Part shown: positions 26,049-34,815 of the stretch, one piece after another | Position numbering within the stretch: the stretch's first letter is position 1 | How the letters are laid out: each line of letters opens with the position of its first letter | DNA from: Clostridia bacterium | GTDB taxonomy: Bacteria > Bacillota > Clostridia > Oscillospirales > Acutalibacteraceae | Direction of reading: 5' to 3' | DNA length: 64,000 bases | NCBI GenBank assembly: GCA_017399065.1 | Contig: JAFQEL010000011.1 | Location: 1-64,000, forward strand | Made by a program: the position numbers and the translations under genes | Notes under the pieces: generated by a model | The model's input: the letters and a program-made list of their open reading frames with translations, nothing else | Told to the model about the DNA's origin: nothing | Databases searched by the model: none

Positions 26049-26939
26049 TTATTTATCTACAGCCCTTCTCAGCATACTGCAAAAGCGTGTTACGAGAAGG
26101 GTCTTATTTGCGTTCTGTGCGGCATTTTTCTCAAGCTCTGCCACTGTGTCGAGCAGCCGTATCAGCTGCTGCACTGTACAGGTGCGTGAAAGTGCCGTAG
26201 CTTCATTGACTGCACCTGAAAGAAAAACCGCAGACGGGCTCTGCTTACGTGCAACGGCATCCCTGAAAACAAGTCTGAGCTGAGCGAGAGTGAGCACAAG
26301 CAGCTCCTGGTCACGCTCGAATATACCCGTTTCACTCATCAGGTCAAACTCATTCGGTGAAATGAGTGCCGCGGCTACGAGCCTTGCCTTTTCGCAGGCA
26401 TCCTCATGCTTTTTGTTAAGCGAATCGCTCAGCTGCTGGCCAAGACTGTATACAGCCGCACGTGAAATTATTGTTTCAAGCAGTACGGAAGCATTCGGAA
26501 GAGTGAGAACAAAGCGGACATACTCCGGCGGTTCTTCTAAAATTTTAAGCAGTGCGTTCTGTGCCTGCTCGTTTGCAAACTGCATATTGTGAAGCAGAAA
26601 CACACGTCTTTTTGCTTCATTCGGAAAAACGAAAGCATTACTGCGTATTGCACGCACGGCATCAACTTTAAGCGGTGCCGTATCGTCCTGCGAAGCAAGC
26701 GACTCTGATATATCGGGATGAAATCCCTTGCCTGCCTTAACACAGTCGGGGCATACACCGCACGGCCTTTCACCGGCACCCGAGCAGACGTGAGTACGGC
26801 TGATGAGGCGTGCAAGCTCAAGCCTGTCCTTTTCATTGCCGCCCTCAAGAATTATTGCGTGCGGCAGCCTGTCGGCGTCTGCCGCCGTACTGAGCAGACT
26901 CTGCAGCTCTTTGTTTATTTCAAGACCTTGAAAATTCAT
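26049..26939 (-). CDS. holB: DNA polymerase III delta' subunit
   Basis: 296 residues. AAA+ clamp-loader fold with a zinc-binding set C52, C60, C63, C66, the ALLKILEEPPE segment and an SRAAVY sensor-like region. The P-loop position reads EGGNEKDR, without the GKT motif, which agrees with a delta' subunit that does not hydrolyse ATP. It forms part of the clamp loader that places the sliding clamp on DNA. It lies between darA and ricT, the conserved Firmicute order. Confidence 0.93.
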   Translation of the reverse strand: MNFQGLEINKELQSLLSTAADADRLPHAIILEGGNEKDRLELARLISRTHVCSGAGERPCGVCPDCVKAGKGFHPDISESLASQDDTAPLKVDAVRAIRSNAFVFPNEAKRRVFLLHNMQFANEQAQNALLKILEEPPEYVRFVLTLPNASVLLETIISRAAVYSLGQQLSDSLNKKHEDACEKARLVAAALISPNEFDLMSETGIFERDQELLVLTLAQLRLVFRDAVARKQSPSAVFLSGAVNEATALSRTCTVQQLIRLLDTVAELEKNAAQNANKTLLVTRFCSMLRRAVDK

Positions 26940-26949
26940 TGTCAGTCCC

Positions 26950-27276
26950 TTACAGCTTTACAAATTTATCTACGTCAACCACAAAAACAGTTGCGCCGCC
27001 GACCTTGACCTCAAGCGGCATTGAAGCAACCGAGCCCTCACCCTTTGCGGCAGAAGCCACAACCTGCTTATGGCTGTGAGCTCTTTTACCTATAAGAGCG
27101 ATCACATTGTCAACCTGCTCCTCTTCAACACCTATAAGCAGTGTCGTATTACCCGCACGCATAAATCCGCCCGAGGTAGAGAGCTTGGTTGCACTGTAGC
27201 CGGAGCGTGATATTTCTGTCAGCACCGCCTGTGCATCGTCACTGTGAACAATTGCGATTATCAGCTTCATGCTCAT
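26950..27276 (-). CDS. darA: Cyclic-di-AMP receptor DarA (PII-like)
   Basis: 108 residues, normal family length. MKLIIAIVHSDDAQAVLTEI opens the PII-like ferredoxin fold, and STSGGFMRAGNTTLLIGVE is the ligand-binding loop of the c-di-AMP receptor family (PF06153; yaaQ/darA/pstA). The trimer binds c-di-AMP and its output is not well known. The next gene is holB, as in Bacillus, with 10 bases between them. Confidence 0.95.
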   Translation of the reverse strand: MSMKLIIAIVHSDDAQAVLTEISRSGYSATKLSTSGGFMRAGNTTLLIGVEEEQVDNVIALIGKRAHSHKQVVASAAKGEGSVASMPLEVKVGGATVFVVDVDKFVKL

Positions 27277-27293
27277 ATTATCCGCTCCTTAAA

Positions 27294-27551
27294 TCAAAAA
27301 TTATTCTGCTCTTTGTATTCCTTGAGTGCTCTTGCAAGCTGGTCAGGGCAGGAAGTCGGCTTAAAGCCGCAGGTAATACCCGAAAGCTTTGCGATTGCAT
27401 CATCAATATCCATACCCTTTACAAGTGCCGCAATACCCTTAAGATTACCAGCACAGCCGCCCGTAAAGCTGACGTCTTCTATAATCTTACCGTCAACACT
27501 TATATTGATATACTGTGAGCAGGTGCCCATTGTTTTGTATGAAAAAGTCAT
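27294..27551 (-). CDS. TSCPD domain protein (TIGR03905 type)
   Basis: 85 residues. SYKTMGTCSQYI at the start, GGCAGNLKGIAALV in the middle and the diagnostic TSCPDQLA near 66-73. The TSCPD domain also forms the C-terminus of some class II ribonucleotide reductases, where cysteines bind metal, but standalone copies have no assigned function. It lies 17 bases upstream of darA in the same direction. Confidence 0.9.
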   Translation of the reverse strand: MTFSYKTMGTCSQYINISVDGKIIEDVSFTGGCAGNLKGIAALVKGMDIDDAIAKLSGITCGFKPTSCPDQLARALKEYKEQNNF

Positions 27552-27644
27552 AGTCTTTATACCTCACTCAGTGTTAATGATAATTCTAACCCATTATTAT
27601 TAAATAATATACTAATACAACTTATATGTCAAGTAAAACGGAAA

Positions 27645-27675
27645 CAGGCGGCACAGTTTAAAACCGTGCCGCCTG
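27645..27675 (-). terminator. Terminator behind the small membrane protein gene
   Basis: 10-base perfect stem CAGGCGGCAC/GTGCCGCCTG around AGTTTAAAACC. On the - strand it is followed by TTTCCGTTTT. Confidence 0.75.
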
Positions 27676-27713
27676 AATCAGGAATGGGTGGGGAAAACAA
27701 GAAAATTATCGTA

Positions 27714-28010
27714 TTATGCAATATATTGGCTGTTTGTTCTGCTTGATGAAGATGTGTTATCGCTGACTACGTGAAGTCTGCTGCGTCTTGCCTTTGCAAT
27801 TTCGTCAGCACGTGCATTACGCTCGGCACGAAGCTTTGCAACCTTCTTTTTTCTGAAAGCTACGTAAACGCGTGCAGCGATATAACCGATTCTGTCAGAG
27901 ATAAAATCCCAGAGTCTGTCCTCAAAAGCTATAAGCTTTTTCTCGTGCCATATACCAACGAGGATGAGTGCGAGAGCGAGTGTCAATAAAGCAGTTTCTA
28001 ACCAGAACAT
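27714..28010 (-). CDS. Small single-span membrane protein, possibly SOS-controlled
   Basis: 98 residues from ATG 28010, which has AAGGAAG 8 bases upstream. One N-terminal membrane helix (about 4-23), then an amphipathic, strongly basic helix (50-80) and a Ser-rich tail. Family not recognised and no LysM is present. Its promoter TTGACA-16-TATAAT (28083-28110, - strand) is followed just downstream by GAAC-N4-GTTC (28059-28070), the core of the Gram-positive LexA box. Size, topology and control recall YneA-like division inhibitors, but the sequence does not prove that. Confidence 0.6.
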   Translation of the reverse strand: MFWLETALLTLALALILVGIWHEKKLIAFEDRLWDFISDRIGYIAARVYVAFRKKKVAKLRAERNARADEIAKARRSRLHVVSDNTSSSSRTNSQYIA

Positions 28011-28058
28011 ATTTAAACTTCCTTTCTTAGCTGAAAAATTTTCTATCGAACATTTCGT

Positions 28059-28122
28059 GAACGTTTGTTCTTTACAACTATGATTATAGCACATTTTTCA
28101 AGTATGTCAACACAAATGTTCG
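28059..28122 (-). promoter_or_regulatory. Promoter with LexA-like box
   Basis: On the - strand TTGACA (28110-28105), a 16-base gap and TATAAT (28088-28083). GAACAAACGTTC at 28070-28059 matches GAAC-N4-GTTC. CGAAC half sites occur at 28122-28118 upstream and, inverted, at 28047-28051. LexA binding would block this promoter. Confidence 0.55.
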
Positions 28123-28411
28123 AAATTTATCGCATTTTCGGTACTAAAAAAAGGACTAAGCAAGAGATTACCTTATTAATTGGATAAACAATATATTTAA
28201 TATAACAAAAAACAGACAGCCTAATATAATAAATATAAACATCAGGAGAATTTACTTGAAATTTTCCTGATGTTTAATCGGTTTATTTGCGGAACGGTCA
28301 AAGACCGTTCTCTACATTTTTCTTTGTGCGTGTTCTCGGTGACTTTATCGACAGTCTCAGACAGCCAAAGTTGCTCTTTGGCTGTCTGCAAAACACTATA
28401 CAGATATTTGA
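28123..28411. other. Intergenic stretch with two hairpins
   Basis: No gene is visible. It holds an AACATCAGGA...TCCTGATGTT inverted repeat (about 28238-28273) and a perfect 12-base hairpin (28359-28370 / 28376-28387). The rest is AT-rich. Confidence 0.6.
28359..28387 (-). terminator. Hairpin downstream of the aquaporin gene
   Basis: Perfect 12-base inverted repeat AGACAGCCAAAG / CTTTGGCTGTCT with loop TTGCT. It begins 24 bases after the aquaporin stop. The T run is weak, so it may stabilise the mRNA end. Confidence 0.6.
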
Positions 28412-29080
28412 TTATGCCTTCTTTGAATCGAGGAACTTATAAACAAGTGCCGCAAGCACGCCGCCTACGAGAGGAGCTGCGATAAACACCCATACGCAGG
28501 AGAGAGCATCGTCGCCAACAAAGAGAGCGGGGCCGAAGCTTCTTGCAGGGTTGACGGATGTACCCGTAAAGTGGATACCGAAGATGTGAACAAGTGTAAG
28601 TGTAAGACCGATAACAATGCCTGCAACAGCACCGTTCTCAACCTTTGATGTAACACCGAGAATTGCGATTACGAAAACGAAAGTGAGAATAACCTCAACG
28701 AGGAAGGACTTACCTACGCTGCCTTCAAACAGACCGTTTGCACCGAGGCCGTAATCCTTACCGATGATGCCCATAAGAGCAGCTGCACCTGCAATAGCAC
28801 CTGCAAACTGAGCAACGATATAGCCGATAAAATCCTTTATTCCGAGCTTACCGCTGACAAGCATTGCAATTGAAACGGCAGGATTGATGTGGCAGCCTGA
28901 AACGTTACCGATTGAGTAAGCCATAGCAACGATTACGAGACCGAAAGCAAGTGCTGTAATAAAGTAAGCAATGTTCTTGTTGTCTGTTGCACAACCGCTT
29001 ACCGCTGCCGTACCGCAAGCGAAGAGCACCAGCACAAATGTACCGATAAACTCTGCAACATACTTTTTGACTGAGTTCAT
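28412..29080 (-). CDS. Aquaporin / MIP family channel
   Basis: 222 residues from ATG 29080, with GGAGG 8 bases upstream. Six membrane helices and both half-helix signatures, HINPAVS (first NPA) and SVNPARS (second NPA). In the AqpZ-like family these line a water pore. The single-residue selectivity filter positions cannot be checked reliably by eye, so glycerol passage is not excluded. It is monocistronic: its own TTGACT-18-TATTAT promoter lies upstream and a hairpin downstream. Confidence 0.92.
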   Translation of the reverse strand: MNSVKKYVAEFIGTFVLVLFACGTAAVSGCATDNKNIAYFITALAFGLVIVAMAYSIGNVSGCHINPAVSIAMLVSGKLGIKDFIGYIVAQFAGAIAGAAALMGIIGKDYGLGANGLFEGSVGKSFLVEVILTFVFVIAILGVTSKVENGAVAGIVIGLTLTLVHIFGIHFTGTSVNPARSFGPALFVGDDALSCVWVFIAAPLVGGVLAALVYKFLDSKKA

Positions 29081-29130
29081 ATGTATTACCTCCAAATTTA
29101 AAATAATAATGTAGCTTTTAAGCTATTTTC

Positions 29131-29160
29131 ATAATAACAGCTTGTTCACATTCAAGTCAA
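29131..29160 (-). promoter_or_regulatory. Promoter of the aquaporin gene
   Basis: On the - strand TTGACT (29160-29155) and TATTAT (29136-29131), 18 bases apart, about 50 bases before the start codon. Confidence 0.55.
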
Positions 29161-29179
29161 GTACATAAAATCTAAAATT

Positions 29180-29914
29180 TTATTTTCTCAGCTTTGCAAA
29201 AAAATCCGTACCGAAAATTCTGTGAAGCGGTCTTGTAAATTTACTTCTAAGCTTCGCACTCCTGCTTACCGCAGACTTTGAAAACCAATGAACAGATACT
29301 GTGTTTTCCGTTTTGAACATTCTGCCCGTAAGGTCATCGTAAGGGTTGAGAAAATCGACAGGGAAAATTTCCGCACCTGCCACGTTCTGACGAGAGCCGT
29401 CTTTTTTCAGACCGAGCATTACAAGTGCGGCTGTATTGAGTGCGGGACAGTTTACGGTCTTGTATGCACCGCTTTCATCAGGAATGAGCTTTTCATATTC
29501 CTGCTTCATTGCTTTTACGGTAGGATGATGCGCAACCGCGCCGAAGCCCAGACCGGTATTGACAACAATATTATCACTTTCATACGTACCGTCGGTGCGT
29601 GTTTCAAAGCCGTAATAAGCCTCGTAAGAGAGAAGCTCATCCGGCTTTTTGATAAGTTCAACGTCGGTATCAAAATATATGCCGCCGTGCTCCTCAATAA
29701 CACAAAGACGCACGTAATCGCTCAGATAAGCCCACTTTTTATGGTCATAGCAATAGCGTGTGTAGCCGTTTGTGTCAAGGTCAAAGTTATCTTCATTCCA
29801 CTCGATTATCTCATAATCGGGACAAAACTTTTTCCAGCTTTCTATACACTTTTCGGCAAGCTTCGGCTTCTGCCCTCTGCCGAACCAACAGTAATGTATT
29901 TTTTTCTCAATCAT
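29180..29914 (-). CDS. GT32-type glycosyltransferase (DXD sugar-binding)
   Basis: About 244 residues from ATG 29914 (GGAG 8 bases upstream; an in-frame ATG at 29932 overlaps the upstream stop). KIHYCWFGRGQKP at the start, WAYLSDYVRL and GGIYFDTDVE with the DxD metal/sugar-nucleotide motif identify the Gly_transf_sug family (GT32, capsular or cell-wall glycan synthesis). Cytoplasmic. It is the last gene of a three-gene glycan locus and follows the GT2 gene with almost no gap. Confidence 0.88.
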   Translation of the reverse strand: MIEKKIHYCWFGRGQKPKLAEKCIESWKKFCPDYEIIEWNEDNFDLDTNGYTRYCYDHKKWAYLSDYVRLCVIEEHGGIYFDTDVELIKKPDELLSYEAYYGFETRTDGTYESDNIVVNTGLGFGAVAHHPTVKAMKQEYEKLIPDESGAYKTVNCPALNTAALVMLGLKKDGSRQNVAGAEIFPVDFLNPYDDLTGRMFKTENTVSVHWFSKSAVSRSAKLRSKFTRPLHRIFGTDFFAKLRK

Positions 29915-29928
29915 AGCCGTTTCTCCAA

Positions 29929-30804
29929 TCAACCTTTTTTGAGAATATAGAAGTATAAAAGAATACCGAAAGGTATCGCACAGAATGTCAGCAGCTTTTT
30001 AGGCGAATTCTTAAACCACTTCTTCTCTTTTTTCAGAAAACACTCCGCAACATAATGTATGCAGAATGTAAACTTATGCTTGAGAGTTGCATTCGGATAA
30101 GTCATTATAAACTTTCGGTAATAAATAAAGCTGTTAAGATTCTTTTTATACTGCTTGATGATATTGCGTGTAAAGCCATCCTCCGCATACTCAACGATAC
30201 AAAGCGGCTTATTGAGTACAAGCATATCATACTCAAGGTCGAGCAGGAAGTAGCGGTAGCAGGTCGGAAAAAGCCTTTCTCCCTCAAACTCGGGAGCCTT
30301 TATCGGGCGCATAAGCTCTGTGCGGTATGCCATCTTCTTATCACCTGTGCCGTGATATCTGTTATAGAAATCGTAAACCTTTATACGCTCTACGTCCGGA
30401 AGCTCTGTACCGATAACCTTACCGGAAGGATCAACATCCAAACCGACTATGCCTGCAAGTTCGGGGCTGCCGTTTTTCTTCCAGAAATCAACAACAAGTT
30501 CAACCGCATCGTCGGGTAAAAAATCATCCGAATCGATCGACATAGCAAGCTCTGTGTCGATATTGTCATATGCCGCGTTATATCCGCTGTGCATTCCGCC
30601 GTTGGGCTTATAGAAATAGTTGATTTTAAAATCGGTGCATTCACTCTGCCATTTCGCAACAAGCTCACGTGTATCATCCGTTGAGCCGTCATCTACAACA
30701 AGCCACTCAAAATCGTCACTTGTCTGTCTGAGCAGACTCTCATAGCACTTGTTAAGGCAGTATGCACGGTTATACGTAAGCGTAAACACTGTCAAGGTTT
30801 TCAT
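29929..30804 (-). CDS. GT2 family glycosyltransferase
   Basis: 291 residues. GT-A fold with VFTLTYNRAYCL at the start, VVDDGSTDDT (about 36-45) and SIDSDDFLPDD with the metal-binding DSD. A hydrophobic C-terminal segment (about 270-288) may anchor it at the membrane. It overlaps the upstream pyruvyltransferase gene by 4 bases. Acceptor and sugar cannot be inferred. It acts in surface glycan assembly with its neighbours. Confidence 0.9.
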   Translation of the reverse strand: MKTLTVFTLTYNRAYCLNKCYESLLRQTSDDFEWLVVDDGSTDDTRELVAKWQSECTDFKINYFYKPNGGMHSGYNAAYDNIDTELAMSIDSDDFLPDDAVELVVDFWKKNGSPELAGIVGLDVDPSGKVIGTELPDVERIKVYDFYNRYHGTGDKKMAYRTELMRPIKAPEFEGERLFPTCYRYFLLDLEYDMLVLNKPLCIVEYAEDGFTRNIIKQYKKNLNSFIYYRKFIMTYPNATLKHKFTFCIHYVAECFLKKEKKWFKNSPKKLLTFCAIPFGILLYFYILKKG

Positions 30805-32123
30805 TTGATGTCACCCTTCAACATATTTATGATTTTTTCACGGTTAGCCTCAGCTTCAGCAATATAGTCAGATATCGTACTGCAGACAGCGTCTCTGTTC
30901 TGCACAAGATATTCAAAACGTTTTTTAAGTACAGGCAGGGTCATATCTTCGATAGCGATTGCAAGATTATCAATGCCGATATCTTTCATAATACCCTGAC
31001 CCTTATTTCCGCCATATGTAATTGCAATTGCAGGCACACCGGAAGCAACTGAGAAGATTACGGAATGAAAGCGTGTGCCGACTATATAATCAAATTTCGA
31101 ATATACGTATTTGAGCTGACGACAGGTAAGCGATAAATCGCTGTAAACCGTATACTCGCACGAATCACCTAAAAGTACGGCAACATCGTTGATACAGCTC
31201 ATATCCTGCTCGTGCTCATTGTCGGCATACGTATGCTCGATAAGCACGGGATGATAACCCTCTATACTGAGATAACGCACGAAATCGCAAAGCGTATTTT
31301 TGTATTTATCATACTCTGCAGCAGGGTCGGCTGATCGAGGAAATCTGTAAGGGCGCATAGTAAGCGCAACGCACTTCTTTTCACCGAAAGGAATCTCCGA
31401 CAGCTTTGCAAGCTGCTCTGACGAAAGCTCACTGCACGGCTCAAGGTAAAATGCGAGGTCGGGAAAAAGCTGTGCCGTCACACCCGTTGCCTGCTCAAGA
31501 CTCTCTTTTGAAATGCTCTCGCGTGCGGTTATAACTTTACATTTACCGAGCACTTTTTTTACAAGCCACGCACTGCCGGGCCCCATAAACGGACCGTATG
31601 AGTTGGGCATAACATAAACATCCTTACCCATAGAAAGTGCGAGCTGAATATGATAAAGCTGATAAAAAACGGTATATGTTGAAATGATACCGCCGTAAGC
31701 GTGCAGAAATCCTCCGCCCTTTACGAATGCTGCATCGGCACGCTCAAAAACACTGAGACTTTTTTTAAGCTGAGAAGAGCCGAGTTTAATTGCAAGCTTA
31801 CGAAAAAGCGGACAAAGCACAGCTACAGCCCTTACACAGTCGATAAGTGAGACAAAAGCCCACTTGAGCTTGAGCATCTTACCGTAGCTGATATTGTTAT
31901 TCTTTTTAAAACGAGTTGAAGGATGCGGCAAAACAAGATTAATGCTTTCAATTTTTTCTGTCTCTGACTGCTTGCTTTTATCGGGATCTGCAAGCATATA
32001 ATATCTGCCGTCAAAGCCTGCCTGCTTTGCAAGCGTAACGGTCTCCCATATCAAAGCCTGGTCACCCCTGTTTGTATCATCGCAACCGGGCAGAATAAGA
32101 TATACCTTTTCGTTTTCAGCCAT
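30801..32123 (-). CDS. Polysaccharide pyruvyl transferase family protein
   Basis: 440 residues from ATG 32123, placed after GGAGG. CDDTNRGDQALIWET near the N-terminus, FVKGGGFLHAYGG, and a C-terminal half with GTRFHSVIFS and ITYGGNKGQG match the CsaB/PS_pyruv_trans family, which moves pyruvate from PEP to sugar residues as a ketal. First gene of the glycan locus, with a 4-base overlap into the GT2 gene. The product is probably a pyruvylated surface glycan. Confidence 0.88.
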   Translation of the reverse strand: MAENEKVYLILPGCDDTNRGDQALIWETVTLAKQAGFDGRYYMLADPDKSKQSETEKIESINLVLPHPSTRFKKNNNISYGKMLKLKWAFVSLIDCVRAVAVLCPLFRKLAIKLGSSQLKKSLSVFERADAAFVKGGGFLHAYGGIISTYTVFYQLYHIQLALSMGKDVYVMPNSYGPFMGPGSAWLVKKVLGKCKVITARESISKESLEQATGVTAQLFPDLAFYLEPCSELSSEQLAKLSEIPFGEKKCVALTMRPYRFPRSADPAAEYDKYKNTLCDFVRYLSIEGYHPVLIEHTYADNEHEQDMSCINDVAVLLGDSCEYTVYSDLSLTCRQLKYVYSKFDYIVGTRFHSVIFSVASGVPAIAITYGGNKGQGIMKDIGIDNLAIAIEDMTLPVLKKRFEYLVQNRDAVCSTISDYIAEAEANREKIINMLKGDIK

Positions 32124-32230
32124 TACCGCTTCACCTCCGCTATACATTACAGCTATATAATTTGTTATTATAGCATAATAAGCGTCCGATATCCACTGTT
32201 TTCTTCAAATGTATTTATTTTTATTTTATT

Positions 32231-32241
32231 TGTGATATAAT
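32231..32241 (+). promoter_or_regulatory. Extended -10 promoter of the GPH transporter
   Basis: TGTGATATAAT contains TGA followed by TATAAT (32236-32241), an extended -10 box. The -35 region is weak. It lies 34 bases upstream of the start codon. Confidence 0.5.
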
Positions 32242-32274
32242 GTAGAAAAATTAATCTCAAAGGAGATACAGATA

Positions 32275-33669
32275 ATGAGCGAATACAAAACCACATGGCG
32301 TGAAAAGCTCGGCTACGGTGTCGGCGCCGTAGGTCTCGACCTTTCATACGGCCTTTTCTACTCTTACCTTTCCTACTACCTTTCGAGCGTGCTTCTTTTG
32401 CCCGAAGCATTTCTGCTTATTCTTACACCGCTTGCAAGAATATGGGACGGTATCAATGACCCGATGATGGGTTCAATAGTTGACAGCACAAAGACCAAGA
32501 TCGGCAAATACAGACCGTGGCTCCTTATCGGTGCAGCATCCAATGCGATTGTGCTTTCACTGCTCTTTACATCATTCGGTATGAGCGGTATGAAGCTCTA
32601 TATCTACATAGCCGTTATGTACATCCTCTGGGGTATGACAAATACTATGGTCGATATCCCCTACTGGTCAATGGTGCCGAGCTTCACAAACGACCCCAAG
32701 GACAGAAACCTCGTTGCCACCGTTGCACGTACCTTCAGCGGTATCGGTCAGGGTCTTATCTCCATCCTCACTCCCATCATTCTTCCTATGCTTTCAAACG
32801 GCATGACAGAGAAGGTCACCGAAGACGGCTACAGTGCAACCGGCTTCTCCCGTTGGGCAATGATATGCGGTGTATTCCTCATAGGCTTTGCACTTATCTC
32901 ATTCTTCTCTACTAAAGAGAGAAATGTTGTATACAATAGCGATAAATTCAGCTTCAAAAAGGTATTCAAGGTTATCAAAACAAACGATCAGCTCGTTGTA
33001 TTTATGATTTTTGCTATGATTTCAAATGCAGGCTGGTACCTCACCAGCGGCACTGCGGTATACTTTTTCAGCGACGTGCTCGGCGATCCCAAGGCACAGA
33101 GCCTTTTCTCTACAATAGGTGCAGTCGGCTCGGCACTCGGCCTGCTCGTAATACCGATACTCAGCAAAAAATTCTCCAACCGCATTATCTATATGATTTC
33201 GCTCAGCACTGCCATTGTCGGCTATATCCTTATGTTCATCTTTGGCCCTGTGCTCAGAATAAATATCGCACTTGACCTGAGCTATACGCTTGCAAGCATA
33301 GGTATCGGCTCAATGTTTGTCAACCAGACGATATTCCTTGCGGATATTGTTGACTACGGCGAATACAAAAACGGCACAAGAAACGAGAGCATAACTTTCT
33401 CAATGAAGGGCTTTTTACAAAAGATGGCATACACAATGCAGACGGTATTCCTATTCGGCGGTCTGGGCATTATGAATTACAATGCACAGATAAAAGAGCA
33501 CGCTCTCAACTCACAGACAAAATCTGCAATCGGTATTATCTGCTTTGCGATACCGCCCGTGCTTATGGTAATTTCACTTGTAATCTTTGCAACAAAATTC
33601 AAGCTTCACGGCGACCTTCGCACCAAAGTGCACGATCATATTGCAGAAAAAAGAGCGAAAGCGGAATAA
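32275..33669 (+). CDS. GPH-family sugar:cation symporter (MFS)
   Basis: 464 residues with about twelve membrane helices. RIWDGINDPMMGSIVDSTKT and IGKYRPWLL are the hallmark of the glycoside-pentoside-hexuronide (MelB/XynP) family, and ADIVDYGEYKNGTRNE is the matching C-terminal repeat. It probably imports an oligosaccharide or glycoside with Na+ or H+. The phosphoesterase gene begins 4 bases after it, so both are one transcript. Confidence 0.92.
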   Translation: MSEYKTTWREKLGYGVGAVGLDLSYGLFYSYLSYYLSSVLLLPEAFLLILTPLARIWDGINDPMMGSIVDSTKTKIGKYRPWLLIGAASNAIVLSLLFTSFGMSGMKLYIYIAVMYILWGMTNTMVDIPYWSMVPSFTNDPKDRNLVATVARTFSGIGQGLISILTPIILPMLSNGMTEKVTEDGYSATGFSRWAMICGVFLIGFALISFFSTKERNVVYNSDKFSFKKVFKVIKTNDQLVVFMIFAMISNAGWYLTSGTAVYFFSDVLGDPKAQSLFSTIGAVGSALGLLVIPILSKKFSNRIIYMISLSTAIVGYILMFIFGPVLRINIALDLSYTLASIGIGSMFVNQTIFLADIVDYGEYKNGTRNESITFSMKGFLQKMAYTMQTVFLFGGLGIMNYNAQIKEHALNSQTKSAIGIICFAIPPVLMVISLVIFATKFKLHGDLRTKVHDHIAEKRAKAE

Positions 33670-33672
33670 ACT

Positions 33673-34764
33673 ATGCAGCTGAAATTCAAAAATTCACAGT
33701 TTAAAATAATGCAGGTTGCGGACACGCAGGAGGGCAAAAACGTCAGCCCCGACACGCTTGCGCTAATCAACTCCGCAATCGAAAAAGAGCAGCCCGACCT
33801 TGTTGTATACTCGGGCGACCAGATATGGAATTACGCATCATTCAAAGGCAACAGAGATACGGTAAAAGCTGTACTCTCAAAGCTTACCGAGCCCACATAT
33901 TCGAGAGATATTCCTTTCACAATATGCTTCGGAAACCACGACAGACAGGTAGGCTTATCAAACGAAGAACAGTTTGAAATCTACCGCACTCTCCCCTGCT
34001 TTGTCGGCGAAAATACAGAGGGGATTGACGGCTGCGCAAACCACGTTATTGAGATTGCCGATAGGGATGAAATAAAGTTCCTTCTCTACTGTATTGACAG
34101 CAACACAAGCCTTAAAATCGGCTATGACAATGTGCATCCGAATCAGATTGAATGGTACAAACGCACCCGTGATTATTATGAAGAAAAGTACGGCAAAGTT
34201 ATACCGTCAATCGTAATTCAGCACATACCCGTACCCGAAATCTTTGAGCTTATGGATGAAGTAAAAAAAGGCACAAAGGGTGCTGTACAGGGCTTCCGCA
34301 ACCATAAGGGCAAGTGGTACACACTAAAAAAAGACAGAGTAAACCCGACAGGATTTATGAAAGAGTCACCTGCCGACCCTATGGAAAACAGCGGCGAATT
34401 TGACGCAATGGCTCAAAAGGGTGACGTTGTCGGAATGTACTTCGGACACGACCACATAAACTCGTTTAACGGCAAGGTGAGAGGAATTGATTTAGGCTAC
34501 ACCCAGGGTGCAGGCTTCCATATCTACGGCCCAGGGCTTGACCGCGGCGTACGTATGATAAATTTAAACACCGACGGAACATTTGAAACATACGACCTGC
34601 GTTACAGAGACATAGTTGGTAAAAAGGTAAAAGAAAAGCTATGGTTTGCATTTTATCAGATAATGCCGACAAATGTATATGATGCAGTGTCAAGGGCACT
34701 CAAAGCACTCGCAATTCCTGCTGCAATAGCGATTATTGCAATAATTATCAAGCTTATAGGATGA
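33673..34764 (+). CDS. Calcineurin-like metallophosphoesterase
   Basis: 363 residues. Metal-binding blocks are ADTQ (D..Q where many relatives have D.H), YSGDQIW, CFGNHD, IQHIPVPE and GHDH. One hydrophobic helix at the C-terminus (about 343-361) probably anchors it. There is no signal peptide, so the catalytic part likely faces the cytoplasm. It follows the GPH transporter by 4 bases. The substrate is unknown; the coupling suggests dephosphorylation of an imported or derived compound. Three more phosphoesterases of this class occur in the window. Confidence 0.88.
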   Translation: MQLKFKNSQFKIMQVADTQEGKNVSPDTLALINSAIEKEQPDLVVYSGDQIWNYASFKGNRDTVKAVLSKLTEPTYSRDIPFTICFGNHDRQVGLSNEEQFEIYRTLPCFVGENTEGIDGCANHVIEIADRDEIKFLLYCIDSNTSLKIGYDNVHPNQIEWYKRTRDYYEEKYGKVIPSIVIQHIPVPEIFELMDEVKKGTKGAVQGFRNHKGKWYTLKKDRVNPTGFMKESPADPMENSGEFDAMAQKGDVVGMYFGHDHINSFNGKVRGIDLGYTQGAGFHIYGPGLDRGVRMINLNTDGTFETYDLRYRDIVGKKVKEKLWFAFYQIMPTNVYDAVSRALKALAIPAAIAIIAIIIKLIG

Positions 34765-34767
34765 ATC

Positions 34768-34800
34768 AAGCCCCCGACCTTATCAGGCCGAGGGCTTGTC
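34768..34800. terminator. Shared terminator between convergent genes
   Basis: CAAGCCC(C)CGACC / GGCCGAGGGCTTG hairpin between the phosphoesterase and glnA, followed by a T-rich tract on the + strand. It probably serves both. Confidence 0.65.
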
Positions 34801-34815
34801 TTTAGTTCAGGTTTA

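Noticed and set aside
25234-26283. Long open frame on the + strand (349 codons) opposite ricT and holB
   Set aside because: Both - strand genes are well-known families covering the same bases. The frame has no ribosome site, and its protein shows no family features.
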